From: Oscillospiraceae bacterium
GTDB taxonomy: Bacteria; Bacillota_A; Clostridia; Oscillospirales; Oscillospiraceae
Direction of reading: 5' to 3'
DNA length: 38,240 nucleotides
Assembly (NCBI GenBank): GCA_017398105.1
Contig: JAFQHF010000044.1
Coordinates: forward strand, 1 to 38,240
Shown here piece by piece: positions 1-6,598 of this stretch (position 1 is its first letter; the number at the start of each line of letters is the position of its first letter). A model generated the notes under the pieces. That model was given only the letters and a program-made list of their open reading frames with translations, did no database searches and was not told the origin of the DNA. Made by a program: the position numbers and the translations under genes.

Positions 1-89
1 GGCTCTGTCTCGGTTGCAAAGGCCGGGACAGGGACCATGCCAACCAGCATGGTGATGGCCAGAAGCATCGCCAAAATACGTTTTTTCAT
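1..89 (-). CDS. Secreted protein, N-terminus only (cut by window edge)
   Basis: Only 29 complete codons are visible. They read as a Sec signal peptide: a basic start (MKKR), a hydrophobic core (ILAMLLAITMLVGM) and a likely cleavage site after VPVPAFA, followed by ATETE. A GGAGG ribosome binding site lies about 10 nt upstream of the ATG. The cobalamin riboswitch at about 215-410 on the same strand lies directly upstream, so the protein is probably repressed by B12. By analogy with the DUF4430 lipoprotein at 4854 it could be a surface corrinoid-binding protein, but the mature part is outside the window and its function cannot be read. Confidence 0.8.
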   Translation of the reverse strand, partial: MKKRILAMLLAITMLVGMVPVPAFATETE

Positions 90-214
90 TATGAAAAAAC
101 CTCCTTCATAGTTACTCTATCTAATCGCCGTGAGGCGCAAAGCAGGGTTAGCCGGCGCATACCCCAAAGCCATACCGGTCAAAGTGTACATTGCTTATGC
201 TGCGCAAAAAGGCA

Positions 215-410
215 CAGTTCGTAGGTCTTCTGACTCACACGTTCAGAGGGGTTTCCTCAACGCTGTTACCTCGCCTTCTCAGGATTTCTCCCAATGACCT
301 GCTTTCGCAGAAAGGATACCAGCTCCGTGTTTACAGCACCGCGGGACGGCCCGCCGTGTTCCGGTTTTGCACCGGATTCCCTTGTTCAGCAGAACAAGAA
401 TGCGTGTCCA
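215..410 (-). promoter_or_regulatory. Cobalamin riboswitch 1
   Basis: Read on the minus strand the segment has the cobalamin aptamer signatures in order: AACAAGGGAATCCGGTGCAA, then CCCGC followed by GCTGTAAAC, then GAAAGCAGGTCATTGGG, and near the 3' end GAGTCAGAAGACCTAC. It lies about 125 nt upstream of the start codon of the secreted protein ending at position 89. I see no hairpin with a U-run between aptamer and gene, so control of translation is more likely than termination. No convincing promoter was found between the stop codon at 610 and the aptamer, so it may be intercistronic. Confidence 0.85.
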
Positions 411-502
411 TTGATTGCTCTCCGGGTCGCGCATTTGCCACAAAATAAGCCGGGTTTCTATTTGTACCATCCGGGCAGAATGGCTGTCTCTTTGGTTGCC
501 TC

Positions 503-531
503 AATGCCGCCCATAGGCAATCAGCGGCATT
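503..531. repeat. Inverted repeat between riboswitch 1 and the gene at 610
   Basis: AATGCCGC at 503-510 and GCGGCATT at 524-531 form a perfect 8-bp stem with a 13-nt loop. There is no U-run on either strand, so it is a weak terminator candidate. It is the only obvious structure in the 190 nt between the gene at 610 and riboswitch 1. Confidence 0.4.
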
Positions 532-609
532 AAGGCAGGAAAAGCTGTCCGTTGGGCAATCTGACAGCCTTTCTATAACAGGTCCGTGCAAGGGGGGAGG
601 AACACAGAC

Positions 610-1020
610 CTATGCTTTTGCGTTTTCTTTCTTCTTTCGCTCCTGTTCCTGTAACCGTTGCCGGTTTCTCAGTTTTTTCTCCGCCTTTCTCTGACGGTAT
701 ATTTCTTTCTGCTTTTCTGTTTCCTCTATAATACGTGGAAGCTTTGTTACCGGGCATCTGACTCCCGGGACAAGTTCTGCCTGCTGCAGTGCGGCATTCC
801 AGCCACCGAACCGCTGTTCCAGCAGTCGCCAACCGATGACTTCCTTGTATCTGGGGGAATATCCCAAATCTTGGGCACAACCCCGAAGATAAAGGATCAA
901 TCCTTCATCGGTATCCTGTCCATGATTTTGTTCAAATATTGTTTCCTGTTCTTCCAAAGCTTGCGTGATCATCTTCCGGATTACAGCTTCATAAATATCA
1001 TTTCTGCTGGGTGTGGGCAT
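610..1020 (-). CDS. Small protein with homing-endonuclease-associated repeat, under tandem B12 riboswitches
   Basis: A 136-aa protein. Residues about 40-85 (LRGCAQDLGYSPRYKEVIG, then LLEQRFGGWNAALQQAELV) match the pattern of the HNH_repeat family (homing endonuclease associated repeat: L..A..LG..P.......F..WN.AL..AGL), a small helical probable DNA-binding unit. No HNH or LAGLIDADG nuclease motif is present. The C-terminal 45 residues are highly charged (Lys/Arg/Glu-rich, likely a helix or coiled coil). The start is supported by GGAGGA 6 nt upstream. The leader holds two cobalamin riboswitches with terminators, so expression should occur when B12 is scarce. It is not a known B12 gene; a regulator or RNA/DNA-binding role is inference. 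Confidence 0.7.
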   Translation of the reverse strand: MPTPSRNDIYEAVIRKMITQALEEQETIFEQNHGQDTDEGLILYLRGCAQDLGYSPRYKEVIGWRLLEQRFGGWNAALQQAELVPGVRCPVTKLPRIIEETEKQKEIYRQRKAEKKLRNRQRLQEQERKKKENAKA

Positions 1021-1034
1021 AATCTTCCTCCAAA

Positions 1035-1075
1035 TAAAAAAAGCTGCGGCAATATCCTTTCGATACTGCCGCAGC
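1035..1075 (-). terminator. Intrinsic terminator of riboswitch 2
   Basis: On the minus strand GCTGCGGCA (1075-1067) pairs with TGCCGCAGC (1051-1043), with a further 4-bp inner stem, followed by a run of T residues (1042-1035). It sits between the aptamer at 1143-1330 and the ribosome binding site of the gene starting at 1020, the expected place for the expression platform of a transcription-terminating riboswitch. Confidence 0.88.
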
Positions 1076-1142
1076 CGTTTTCCTGCAAAGCAAAGTTTCC
1101 ACTTTGCCTTATCTCTCGAAGCAAAGCGGTAGAATCCATTTC

Positions 1143-1330
1143 CGTAGGTCTTCTGACTTGCGTCTCAAGCGATAACCTGTCTGCCTTCTCAGGGAATCCC
1201 CCAATGACTGGCTTTCACCAACAACAGGCTATCTCGACACTTACAGCGCCGGGTGCGCGGGGACTTTCACCCCATTCTCTTGTTCAGCCGGACAGTCGTC
1301 GCGCGCTCCGCCCGGCCACGGAAATATCTA
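1143..1330 (-). promoter_or_regulatory. Cobalamin riboswitch 2 (gene-proximal of a tandem pair)
   Basis: Minus-strand signatures: ACAAGAGAATGGGGTGAAAG, CCCGGCGCTGTAAGTG, GAAAGCCAGTCATTGGGGG, CCCTGAGAAGGCAG and AAGTCAGAAGACCTACGG. All conserved blocks of the class are present in order, with near-canonical sequence. The terminator at 1035-1075 follows about 65 nt downstream. It is the second of two aptamers in the leader of the gene at 610-1020. Confidence 0.88.
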
Positions 1331-1337
1331 TTCAGTT

Positions 1338-1389
1338 AAAAATAAAAATGGCTATGATGCAGTTCCAGAAAAAGAACATCACCATAACC
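1338..1389 (-). terminator. Intrinsic terminator of riboswitch 3
   Basis: Minus strand: GGTTATGGTG (1389-1380) pairs with CATCATAGCC (1359-1350) over 10 bp including G-U pairs. A shorter inner stem GTTC/GAAC stacks on it, and the U-rich tract TTTTTATTTTT follows (about 1348-1338). It lies between aptamer 3 and aptamer 2, so each aptamer has its own expression platform. A second small hairpin (GACTTTCC/GGGGAGTC, about 1434-1415) directly after aptamer 3 may be part of an alternative fold. Confidence 0.72.
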
Positions 1390-1439
1390 ATTCCAAAGCA
1401 ACATTCTGACGAGGGACTCCCCTATGGGAAAGTCTTTTC

Positions 1440-1622
1440 AGTAGGTCTCCCGACTCACATCTCAAACGAAGATAGATCCTGCCTTCTCAGGGAATCCCCC
1501 CAATGACTGGCTTTCGCCAACGGATTTATTTCTCGATGCACACGGTATTGGTCAATGCGGGGCTTTGGATAAACCTTACCCCATTCCCTTGTTAAGCAAT
1601 GCACCTGGTGAAGATACCGTTA
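1440..1622 (-). promoter_or_regulatory. Cobalamin riboswitch 3 (promoter-proximal of the pair, diverged core)
   Basis: Minus-strand blocks AACAAGGGAATGGGGTAAGG, GCCCCGCATTGACC, GGCGAAAGCCAGTCATTGGG, CCCTGAGAAGGCAGG and GAGTCGGGAGACCTACTG follow the cobalamin aptamer order. The stretch that is normally GGTGAAA...CCGC.ACTGT is altered here (GGTAAGG and CCGCATTGACC), so ligand preference or affinity may differ from aptamer 2. It begins about 30 nt after the inferred transcription start of the promoter at 1659-1687. Confidence 0.72.
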
Positions 1623-1658
1623 CGGCACACAGCCTCTGCTCGTGTTTGTTCAATTAAT

Positions 1659-1687
1659 ATGATAATACCGATTTAACAAAATGTCAA
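1659..1687 (-). promoter_or_regulatory. Promoter of the tandem-riboswitch transcript
   Basis: Minus strand TTGACA (1687-1682), 17-nt spacer, TATCAT (1664-1659). It is placed just upstream of aptamer 3 and gives a leader of roughly 630 nt before the gene starting at 1020. Confidence 0.7.
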
Positions 1688-1792
1688 TATATTTTTCCGC
1701 CCATACACAACATCTTGTGGTCAAAACGCACGCGCACGTAACTTTTTGTTGCGTTTTGTTACTTTTTCTAGGCACTGACTATTTCTTCTATC

Positions 1793-3136
1793 TCAAGCAG
1801 CATCCGTCGTACAATGGATTTGCTGAACATTTCTGTAATAGAACAACAGAGAAAGTATCGTACCAACAATCCAACCTATCGGCCAGGCAAGCCAGATCCC
1901 AACACTTCCCAGTATTCCGGACAGCTGCTTTGCCAGCACCACCCGGAGGATCAGGTCGGAGAACGTGGCAATCATGAACTGCCGCATCATGCCGCTGCCC
2001 CGGAGGACGCCATCCGTCACCAGCTTTGCAGATACCACAAAGTAGAACGGCGCTACAATCCGCAGAAACTGAATACCAACGTTCATTGCTTCTCCGCCGG
2101 GACTGTCCATGAAGATGGATACCACCCCCCTGCCGCCGAAAAAGTACAGTACTGCGATAGGAATGCACAGCAGCCATACCAGCTTCAGTCCAGCCTGCCG
2201 GCCTGCATGGATACGGTCAAATTTGTGCGCCCCCAGGTTCTGGGCAGTATAGTTGGAAATGCCGTTGCCCAGCGTGGTAAAGGAGGAAATCACCAGGTTG
2301 TTCAGCTTAATGGAGGCAGAGTAGCCTGCCATCACCGCAGAGCCGAAGGAATTGATAATACCCTGAATGAGGATATTGCCCACAGAGATAAAGCTCTGCT
2401 GCAGAATGCTGGGGACAGCTACCACAGCGATCCGCTTCAGCAAATACCAAGAGAAAAGCGGTGTTTTCTCAGTTGTTCCGATGGTTTTGAATCGTCTGAA
2501 CACCACGACCACTGCCAAGATGCAGCTAACTCCCTGACACAGAAAAGTGGCCCAGGCCACACCGGCCACACCCATCTGGAATGTCGTCACAAACAATATA
2601 TCCACCGCAATATTGGCTGTAGAGGATGCTGCCAGGAAGAGAAACGGTGTTTTAGAATCACCCAGAGCAGAGAACACACCCGTTGCAATATTATAGTAAA
2701 ACACGAAGGGCAGACCCAGCATATAGATGTCCAGGTAAAGCTTGCTGTCCGCCATAACATTCTCCGGCGTGTTGATGAGATGCAGCAGCTCGAAGGAAAG
2801 CAGGAAACCGCCTGCCATTAACACTGCGCAAAGGACACCGCCTGCGATCAATGTGGTGTACACCGCGGTTTTCAGTTCACGGAACCGCTTCGCTCCGAAC
2901 AACTGACCCACAATAACGGAGCATCCTACATTGGTACCAAATGCAAAAGCAATGAAGATCAGCGTGATCTCATAGCTGTTTCCCACAGCTGCCAAAGCGT
3001 CCTCACCGATGAATTTGCCTGCTACCAGACTATCCGCGATGTTGTAAAGCTGCTGGAAAATGATGCTGCCAAACAGAGGCAGGCAGAACTGCCACAGCAC
3101 GGTGCTGGGTTTTCCAATGGTCAAATCCTTATTCAT
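1793..3136 (-). CDS. MATE family multidrug/toxin efflux transporter
   Basis: A 447-aa polytopic membrane protein with the MATE N-terminal signature (LPLFGSIIFQQLYNIADSL, FIGEDALAAVGNS) and about 12 membrane segments in two halves, the usual length for the family. It should exchange Na+ or H+ for a cationic or other small substrate. I choose the ATG at 3136 because AAGGTG lies 6 nt upstream; the longer frame lacks a ribosome binding site. It is divergent from a LysR-type gene with interlocked promoters, so that regulator probably controls it. Substrate unknown; the nearby B12 switches make a corrinoid-linked role possible but the gene itself has no riboswitch. Confidence 0.9.
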   Translation of the reverse strand: MNKDLTIGKPSTVLWQFCLPLFGSIIFQQLYNIADSLVAGKFIGEDALAAVGNSYEITLIFIAFAFGTNVGCSVIVGQLFGAKRFRELKTAVYTTLIAGGVLCAVLMAGGFLLSFELLHLINTPENVMADSKLYLDIYMLGLPFVFYYNIATGVFSALGDSKTPFLFLAASSTANIAVDILFVTTFQMGVAGVAWATFLCQGVSCILAVVVVFRRFKTIGTTEKTPLFSWYLLKRIAVVAVPSILQQSFISVGNILIQGIINSFGSAVMAGYSASIKLNNLVISSFTTLGNGISNYTAQNLGAHKFDRIHAGRQAGLKLVWLLCIPIAVLYFFGGRGVVSIFMDSPGGEAMNVGIQFLRIVAPFYFVVSAKLVTDGVLRGSGMMRQFMIATFSDLILRVVLAKQLSGILGSVGIWLAWPIGWIVGTILSLLFYYRNVQQIHCTTDAA

Positions 3137-3163
3137 ATTGCACCTTCTTTCTTTTTCCGCAGT

Positions 3164-3202
3164 ATTATACACCTTGACAGTATCCTTTGTAAAATGTATA
3201 GT
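3164..3202. promoter_or_regulatory. Overlapping divergent promoters of the MATE and LysR genes
   Basis: Plus strand: TTGACA 3174-3179, 17-nt spacer, TATAGT 3197-3202, for the LysR gene. Minus strand: TTTACA 3193-3188, 18-nt spacer, TATAAT 3169-3164, for the MATE gene. The two promoters face away from each other with shared spacers, so polymerase cannot occupy both at once. Confidence 0.72.
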
Positions 3203-3204
3203 TG

Positions 3205-3215
3205 AGATAGTATCT
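3205..3215. promoter_or_regulatory. Candidate LysR operator
   Basis: AGATA-G-TATCT is a perfect palindrome immediately downstream of the plus-strand -10 box and near the -35 box of the minus-strand MATE promoter. LysR-type sites are often short dyads of the T-N11-A kind in such divergent regions; assignment is by position only. Confidence 0.4.
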
Positions 3216-3246
3216 ATGTTGTTATGATATAGTTGGAGGTGGTATC

Positions 3247-4137
3247 ATGCATATCAATCTGGATTCCTACCGGGTGTTTTACTATGTGGCCCAGTGCCGC
3301 AGCTTCACCAAGGCGGCGGAGATGCTCTACAGTAATCAGCCCAATGTGACCCGGACAATCAAGAATCTGGAACGAGCCCTGGACTGCACGCTTTTTAGCC
3401 GCACTAGCCGCAGTGTTCAGCTGACCCCAGAGGGGGAAGAACTTTTCTCCCACATTGCCCCCGCCATGCAGCAGATCAAGGACGGAGAGGAAACCGTGTT
3501 GCTTCACAGCAAGCTGAAGGGCGGCACCATCAGCATCGGCGTCAGTGAAATTGCGCTGCATCAGGTACTCCTGCCTGTTCTGGAAAGATTCCGTCAGGAA
3601 TATCCGGCCATCCGTCTGCGGATCTTCAACTCCAACACCCAGCAGGCGGTTCTGGCCTTGAAAAACCGCCTTGTGGATTTCTCTCTTGTAACGCCTCCCA
3701 TCGATGGTTCCGATGTATTCCTGCGGAGGGATGTAGCAGCATTTCGAGAGGTTCCTGTCTGCGGAAAAGCTTATCAGTACCTCGCAGACCAGCCCCTGAC
3801 GTGGGAGCATCTGGATTCTCTTCCGATTATCAGCCTGTGCAAAGGTACCTCTACCCATCAGCTTTACTCGGACTGGTTCCGGGCGCATGATTTAACTTTT
3901 TCCCCGGACATCGAAGCGGCCACCGCCGATCAAATTCTCCCTATGGTTCGGACAAACTTAGGAATCGGTTTTATCCCGGAGCAAACCGCAAAAGAAGCTT
4001 CCGGAGATGGCAGCATTACGATTTTACAGCTGCAGGAACAGCCCCCGGAGCGAACCATTTCCCTCCTGAAACGAAAGGATATGCCGCTGAGTATTGCAGC
4101 AGCCCAGCTGGAAAGGATGATATACCATGACAAATGA
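3247..4137 (+). CDS. LysR-type transcriptional regulator
   Basis: A 296-aa protein. The N-terminal winged helix-turn-helix is clear at residues about 3-62 (SFTKAAEMLYSNQPNVTRTI, then ALDCTLFSRTSRSVQLTPEG), followed by a two-lobed periplasmic-binding-like effector domain (about 90-290). GGAGGTGG lies just upstream of the ATG. It is divergent from the MATE gene, its presumed target, and its 3' end overlaps the next gene by 11 nt, so it is co-transcribed with the DUF2284 gene. Effector unknown. Confidence 0.92.
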   Translation: MHINLDSYRVFYYVAQCRSFTKAAEMLYSNQPNVTRTIKNLERALDCTLFSRTSRSVQLTPEGEELFSHIAPAMQQIKDGEETVLLHSKLKGGTISIGVSEIALHQVLLPVLERFRQEYPAIRLRIFNSNTQQAVLALKNRLVDFSLVTPPIDGSDVFLRRDVAAFREVPVCGKAYQYLADQPLTWEHLDSLPIISLCKGTSTHQLYSDWFRAHDLTFSPDIEAATADQILPMVRTNLGIGFIPEQTAKEASGDGSITILQLQEQPPERTISLLKRKDMPLSIAAAQLERMIYHDK

Positions 4138-4666
4138 ACAAATGATTCAATACGCCGTTGATGAGGGTTTCGCCGCCGCTGAGATCGTAGACACCCACGA
4201 GATTGTTTTTGACCCTTCCTTCCGTCCTTACTGTGAGGAAAACCTCTGCGGCCAGTTTGGAGCCAACTATTCCTGCCCTCCGGACTGCGGAAGCCCGGAA
4301 GCCATGAAACAGCGGATTCTCGCCCATAAGAAAGCACTGGTGCTGCAAACCATTTGGGAGATTTCCGACTACTCCGATATGACGCTTATTAAGCCTGCCA
4401 AAGCATCCCACAACGCATCAGAAATCCGTCTGGCAAAACGGCTTCGGGCCGAAGGGTGTGACGGATTTATCGTAGGTGCCAGCGGCTGTGCCCTGTGTTC
4501 TTCCTGCAATCAAACCTTGGGGCAGCCTTGCAGTTTCCCGGAGTATCAGTATTCCTGTATGTCTGCTTATTGTATCTTCGTGAAAAAGCTGGCAGACAAA
4601 TGCGGCATGGAATATGACTGCGGAGATGGACTGTTGGCATTCTTCGGAATGTATGTGTTTGACTGA
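4127..4666 (+). CDS. DUF2284 cysteine-rich putative metal-binding protein
   Basis: A 179-aa protein with the DUF2284 pattern: CGQFGANYSCPPDCG at about 38-52, then a C-terminal cysteine cluster (GCALCSSCNQTLGQPC, SCMSAYC, CGMEYDCG). The family is annotated as predicted metal-binding and its cysteines could carry an iron-sulfur cluster; the reaction is unknown. The ATG lies inside the end of the LysR gene (11-nt overlap), suggesting translational coupling. The next unit downstream is the B12-regulated DUF4430 lipoprotein with its own promoter. Confidence 0.8.
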   Translation: MTNEQMIQYAVDEGFAAAEIVDTHEIVFDPSFRPYCEENLCGQFGANYSCPPDCGSPEAMKQRILAHKKALVLQTIWEISDYSDMTLIKPAKASHNASEIRLAKRLRAEGCDGFIVGASGCALCSSCNQTLGQPCSFPEYQYSCMSAYCIFVKKLADKCGMEYDCGDGLLAFFGMYVFD

Positions 4667-4674
4667 AATTTGTA

Positions 4675-4703
4675 TTGATAACACAATGACTCAGTGGTAT
4701 AAT
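4675..4703 (+). promoter_or_regulatory. Promoter of the DUF4430 lipoprotein
   Basis: TTGATA at 4675-4680, 17-nt spacer, TATAAT at 4698-4703. The first bases of the transcript would be the start of the cobalamin aptamer at about 4711. Confidence 0.8.
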
Positions 4704-4710
4704 AGCTTTG

Positions 4711-4849
4711 CTTTCGTAGGAAACAGGTGAAACTCCTGTGCGGGGCCGCCGCCGTGAAGTGCTTTGCATGAAGCCGGTTTTACGAAACAACAACATCTCA
4801 TTATAAGCTGCGAGCACCGGCTTGGGAAATACTGCTTATAAGGAGAACA
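4711..4849 (+). promoter_or_regulatory. Compact cobalamin riboswitch 4, translational type
   Basis: The core GGAAACAGGTGAAACTCCTG, then GCGGGGCCGCCGCCGTGAAG, matches the conserved part of cobalamin aptamers, in a short version without the large 3' domain seen in switches 1-3. TTTCGTA (4712-4718) and TACGAAA (4781-4787) close the core. Downstream TTATAAGC (4801-4808) pairs with GCTTATAA (4834-4841), overlapping the AAGGAG ribosome binding site (4840-4845). The loop of that hairpin carries ACCGGCTT (4816-4823), complementary over 8 nt to AAGCCGGT (4771-4778) in the core region: a candidate kissing-loop that would couple ligand binding to ribosome access. There is no U-run, so termination is unlikely. 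Confidence 0.78.
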
Positions 4850-4853
4850 CACA

Positions 4854-5234
4854 ATGAAAAGAATGATTTCCCTGCTTTTGGCACTGGTCATTGTTTTTGC
4901 TCTGACTGCCTGCGGTGACAAGGAAGAAGCCCCTGCCTCCAATGCCGTTTCTTTTAAGGTGGTTGTCACCGATCTCGACGGTAATGAAACTGCTTTCGAG
5001 TATTCCTCCAATGCAGCTTCCGTTGGTGAAGCACTGGTTGCGGAAGGACTGATTGAAGGCCATGAAACTGAGTATGGTCTGTACATCGATACTGTCAATG
5101 GTATTACCGCCGACTGGGATGCCGATCAGACCTACTGGGCATTCTACATCAATGGCGAGTATGCCACTACCGGTATTGACGGCACAGAGATTGTTGCTGA
5201 TACTACTTATGGTCTGACTCTGACCAAGGGTTAA
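4854..5234 (+). CDS. DUF4430 (transcobalamin C-like) lipoprotein
   Basis: A 126-aa lipoprotein: signal peptide with lipobox LTAC, lipidated Cys20, then one DUF4430 domain (about 32-126). The family hallmark TYWAFYINGEYATTGIDG is present near the C-terminus. DUF4430 is related to the C-terminal domain of transcobalamin/intrinsic factor, which contacts cobalamin, but similar domains also occur in proteins of unknown ligand. Here a cobalamin riboswitch directly upstream supports a corrinoid-binding role on the outer face of the membrane. No ABC importer lies next to it, so it would have to pass ligand to a transporter encoded elsewhere. Confidence 0.85.
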   Translation: MKRMISLLLALVIVFALTACGDKEEAPASNAVSFKVVVTDLDGNETAFEYSSNAASVGEALVAEGLIEGHETEYGLYIDTVNGITADWDADQTYWAFYINGEYATTGIDGTEIVADTTYGLTLTKG

Positions 5235-5250
5235 CCACAAATGAACCAAA

Positions 5251-5282
5251 ATGCCTCTATTCTTCCGAATAGGGGCGTTTTT
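5251..5282. terminator. Intrinsic terminator after the DUF4430 gene
   Basis: GCCTCTATTC (5253-5262) and GAATAGGGGC (5267-5276) form a 10-bp stem with a TTCC loop, followed by a T-run on the plus strand. An A-run on the other side may let it also work for the minus-strand gene ending at 5298. Confidence 0.85.
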
Positions 5283-5297
5283 CGTATCATAGATAAT

Positions 5298-6452
5298 TTA
5301 CAATAAGCACTTCCCTTCAATTTTGAATACTCGTTCTACGGATTCTATACTGACTGTTGCAAGTCTTATCCTATCCCCAAGATACTGCCGTAAAAAGTCA
5401 ACCTGCTCATGAAAACAGTATACGCAAAAGCTGCCATCTCTCTTAAGAATCGCCTCCCGGAAACGGAACAGCCGCCACAAATCACTGTCCAGAAAAGACA
5501 GACAGAAGACCCCATTCTGGTAGGCATCATAAGTAAAACTCCCCTTCCCAAAGGAACGTACTTCCCGCTTGAAGAGTCCCTGCTGGAGCCGCTCATACCA
5601 ATTGGGCAAGGTGAGGATCCGCAGAAGCCTCACCCCGAAGTCATCCATGGGAATAAAGAAAATATTGGTATAGGTCGCAAACAAACCGTTGTCCATCTTC
5701 TGGGTATTCCGAAGCTCCTTCATCATATCCAACGCCACATCATAGCTGTTTCCCAGCATGACTGCAGCCTGCCGGAGCGGATAAGAAAAACTCTGCATTG
5801 GGGTGAAGATACTATGCAGGTGATTCCGGATTTTCCACTCTCCTTCCCCCATCCAGTTCAGCATCTGATCCCAGTTGTTGTAGACAGCGTAAGCACCACC
5901 GGGATAAGCAATGGCACCAACCAGCCTGGTGAAGCGGATCTTGTTCAGTTCATAATCATTGACCTGTTTCAGCTCCCGGGCCAGATAAAAATTGGGAGAA
6001 GAAACTCTGAGTAACCTGACCTCCATGCTCATCAGATCCGCCGCAATCCCGGGACGGGCCTCGATGCCTGCCCGCAGGAACATGACTGCCGTTTCCGCTA
6101 ACCTGTGATTCCGATCCACATGGTTCTGATTTCCAGAGAAACTGTGCTCCCGGAAAGATTCCAGATAATACTGGTACGCATCTGGATTCAGCGCTTCCAA
6201 TACAGGAAGGCCGCTCTTGTGAAAGCGAACGGTCTTATACTTTTGCTTTCCGGACACTGTCAGCAGCCGACAGGCAAAGCGGTCCTCAAAGCCCGGAATG
6301 CGGAATTCCTGCTCCTGGGTCAGCTTCCGAATCAGGTCTCTGTAAGAGCGGAAAGAACCCAGCAGATGCAGGGAACAAACAGGAAACTCTCCCACAAAAG
6401 AGAGCATCATAATCAACGTGTGGACATGACTGCCCGGTCTGATGGTGATCAT
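5298..6452 (-). CDS. Winged-helix mobile-element protein, replication-relaxation-like
   Basis: A 384-aa soluble protein with GGAGGT 5 nt upstream of its ATG. The first 80 residues look like a winged helix (HTLIMMLSFVGEFPVCSLHL, then KYKTVRFHKSGLPVLEAL), the layout seen in replication-relaxation family proteins of plasmids and integrative elements; the rest (DRNHRLAETAVMFLRAGIEA and onward) is not recognised. It is the last gene of a three-gene unit with the DUF6100-like and replication-like genes. The 146 nt upstream hold no convincing gene. Family assignment is by pattern only. Confidence 0.5.
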   Translation of the reverse strand: MITIRPGSHVHTLIMMLSFVGEFPVCSLHLLGSFRSYRDLIRKLTQEQEFRIPGFEDRFACRLLTVSGKQKYKTVRFHKSGLPVLEALNPDAYQYYLESFREHSFSGNQNHVDRNHRLAETAVMFLRAGIEARPGIAADLMSMEVRLLRVSSPNFYLARELKQVNDYELNKIRFTRLVGAIAYPGGAYAVYNNWDQMLNWMGEGEWKIRNHLHSIFTPMQSFSYPLRQAAVMLGNSYDVALDMMKELRNTQKMDNGLFATYTNIFFIPMDDFGVRLLRILTLPNWYERLQQGLFKREVRSFGKGSFTYDAYQNGVFCLSFLDSDLWRLFRFREAILKRDGSFCVYCFHEQVDFLRQYLGDRIRLATVSIESVERVFKIEGKCLL

Positions 6453-6598
6453 TGGTACCTCCTAACTCATTTTCGGAAATCAGGCAACGGTTTTCGCCTC
6501 CTGGCCTGAATTCCCAGTTTCGTTCATACTCAAAAAGTCGTTGCAGCACAACCACATTTTCGTTTTTCCATTCTCTCGAAAAGATACGTTATTCACAA

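Noticed and set aside
658..1506. 282-codon plus-strand open frame
   Set aside because: It is antisense to the gene at 610-1020, both tandem riboswitches and their terminators, has no ribosome binding site, and its product shows no recognisable motif.
1814..2821. 335-codon plus-strand frame
   Set aside because: Antisense to the MATE transporter; low-complexity His/Gln-rich product is a frame artefact.
4801..4845. Intrinsic terminator in the DUF4430 leader
   Set aside because: The hairpin has no U-run and overlaps the ribosome binding site, so translational control fits better.
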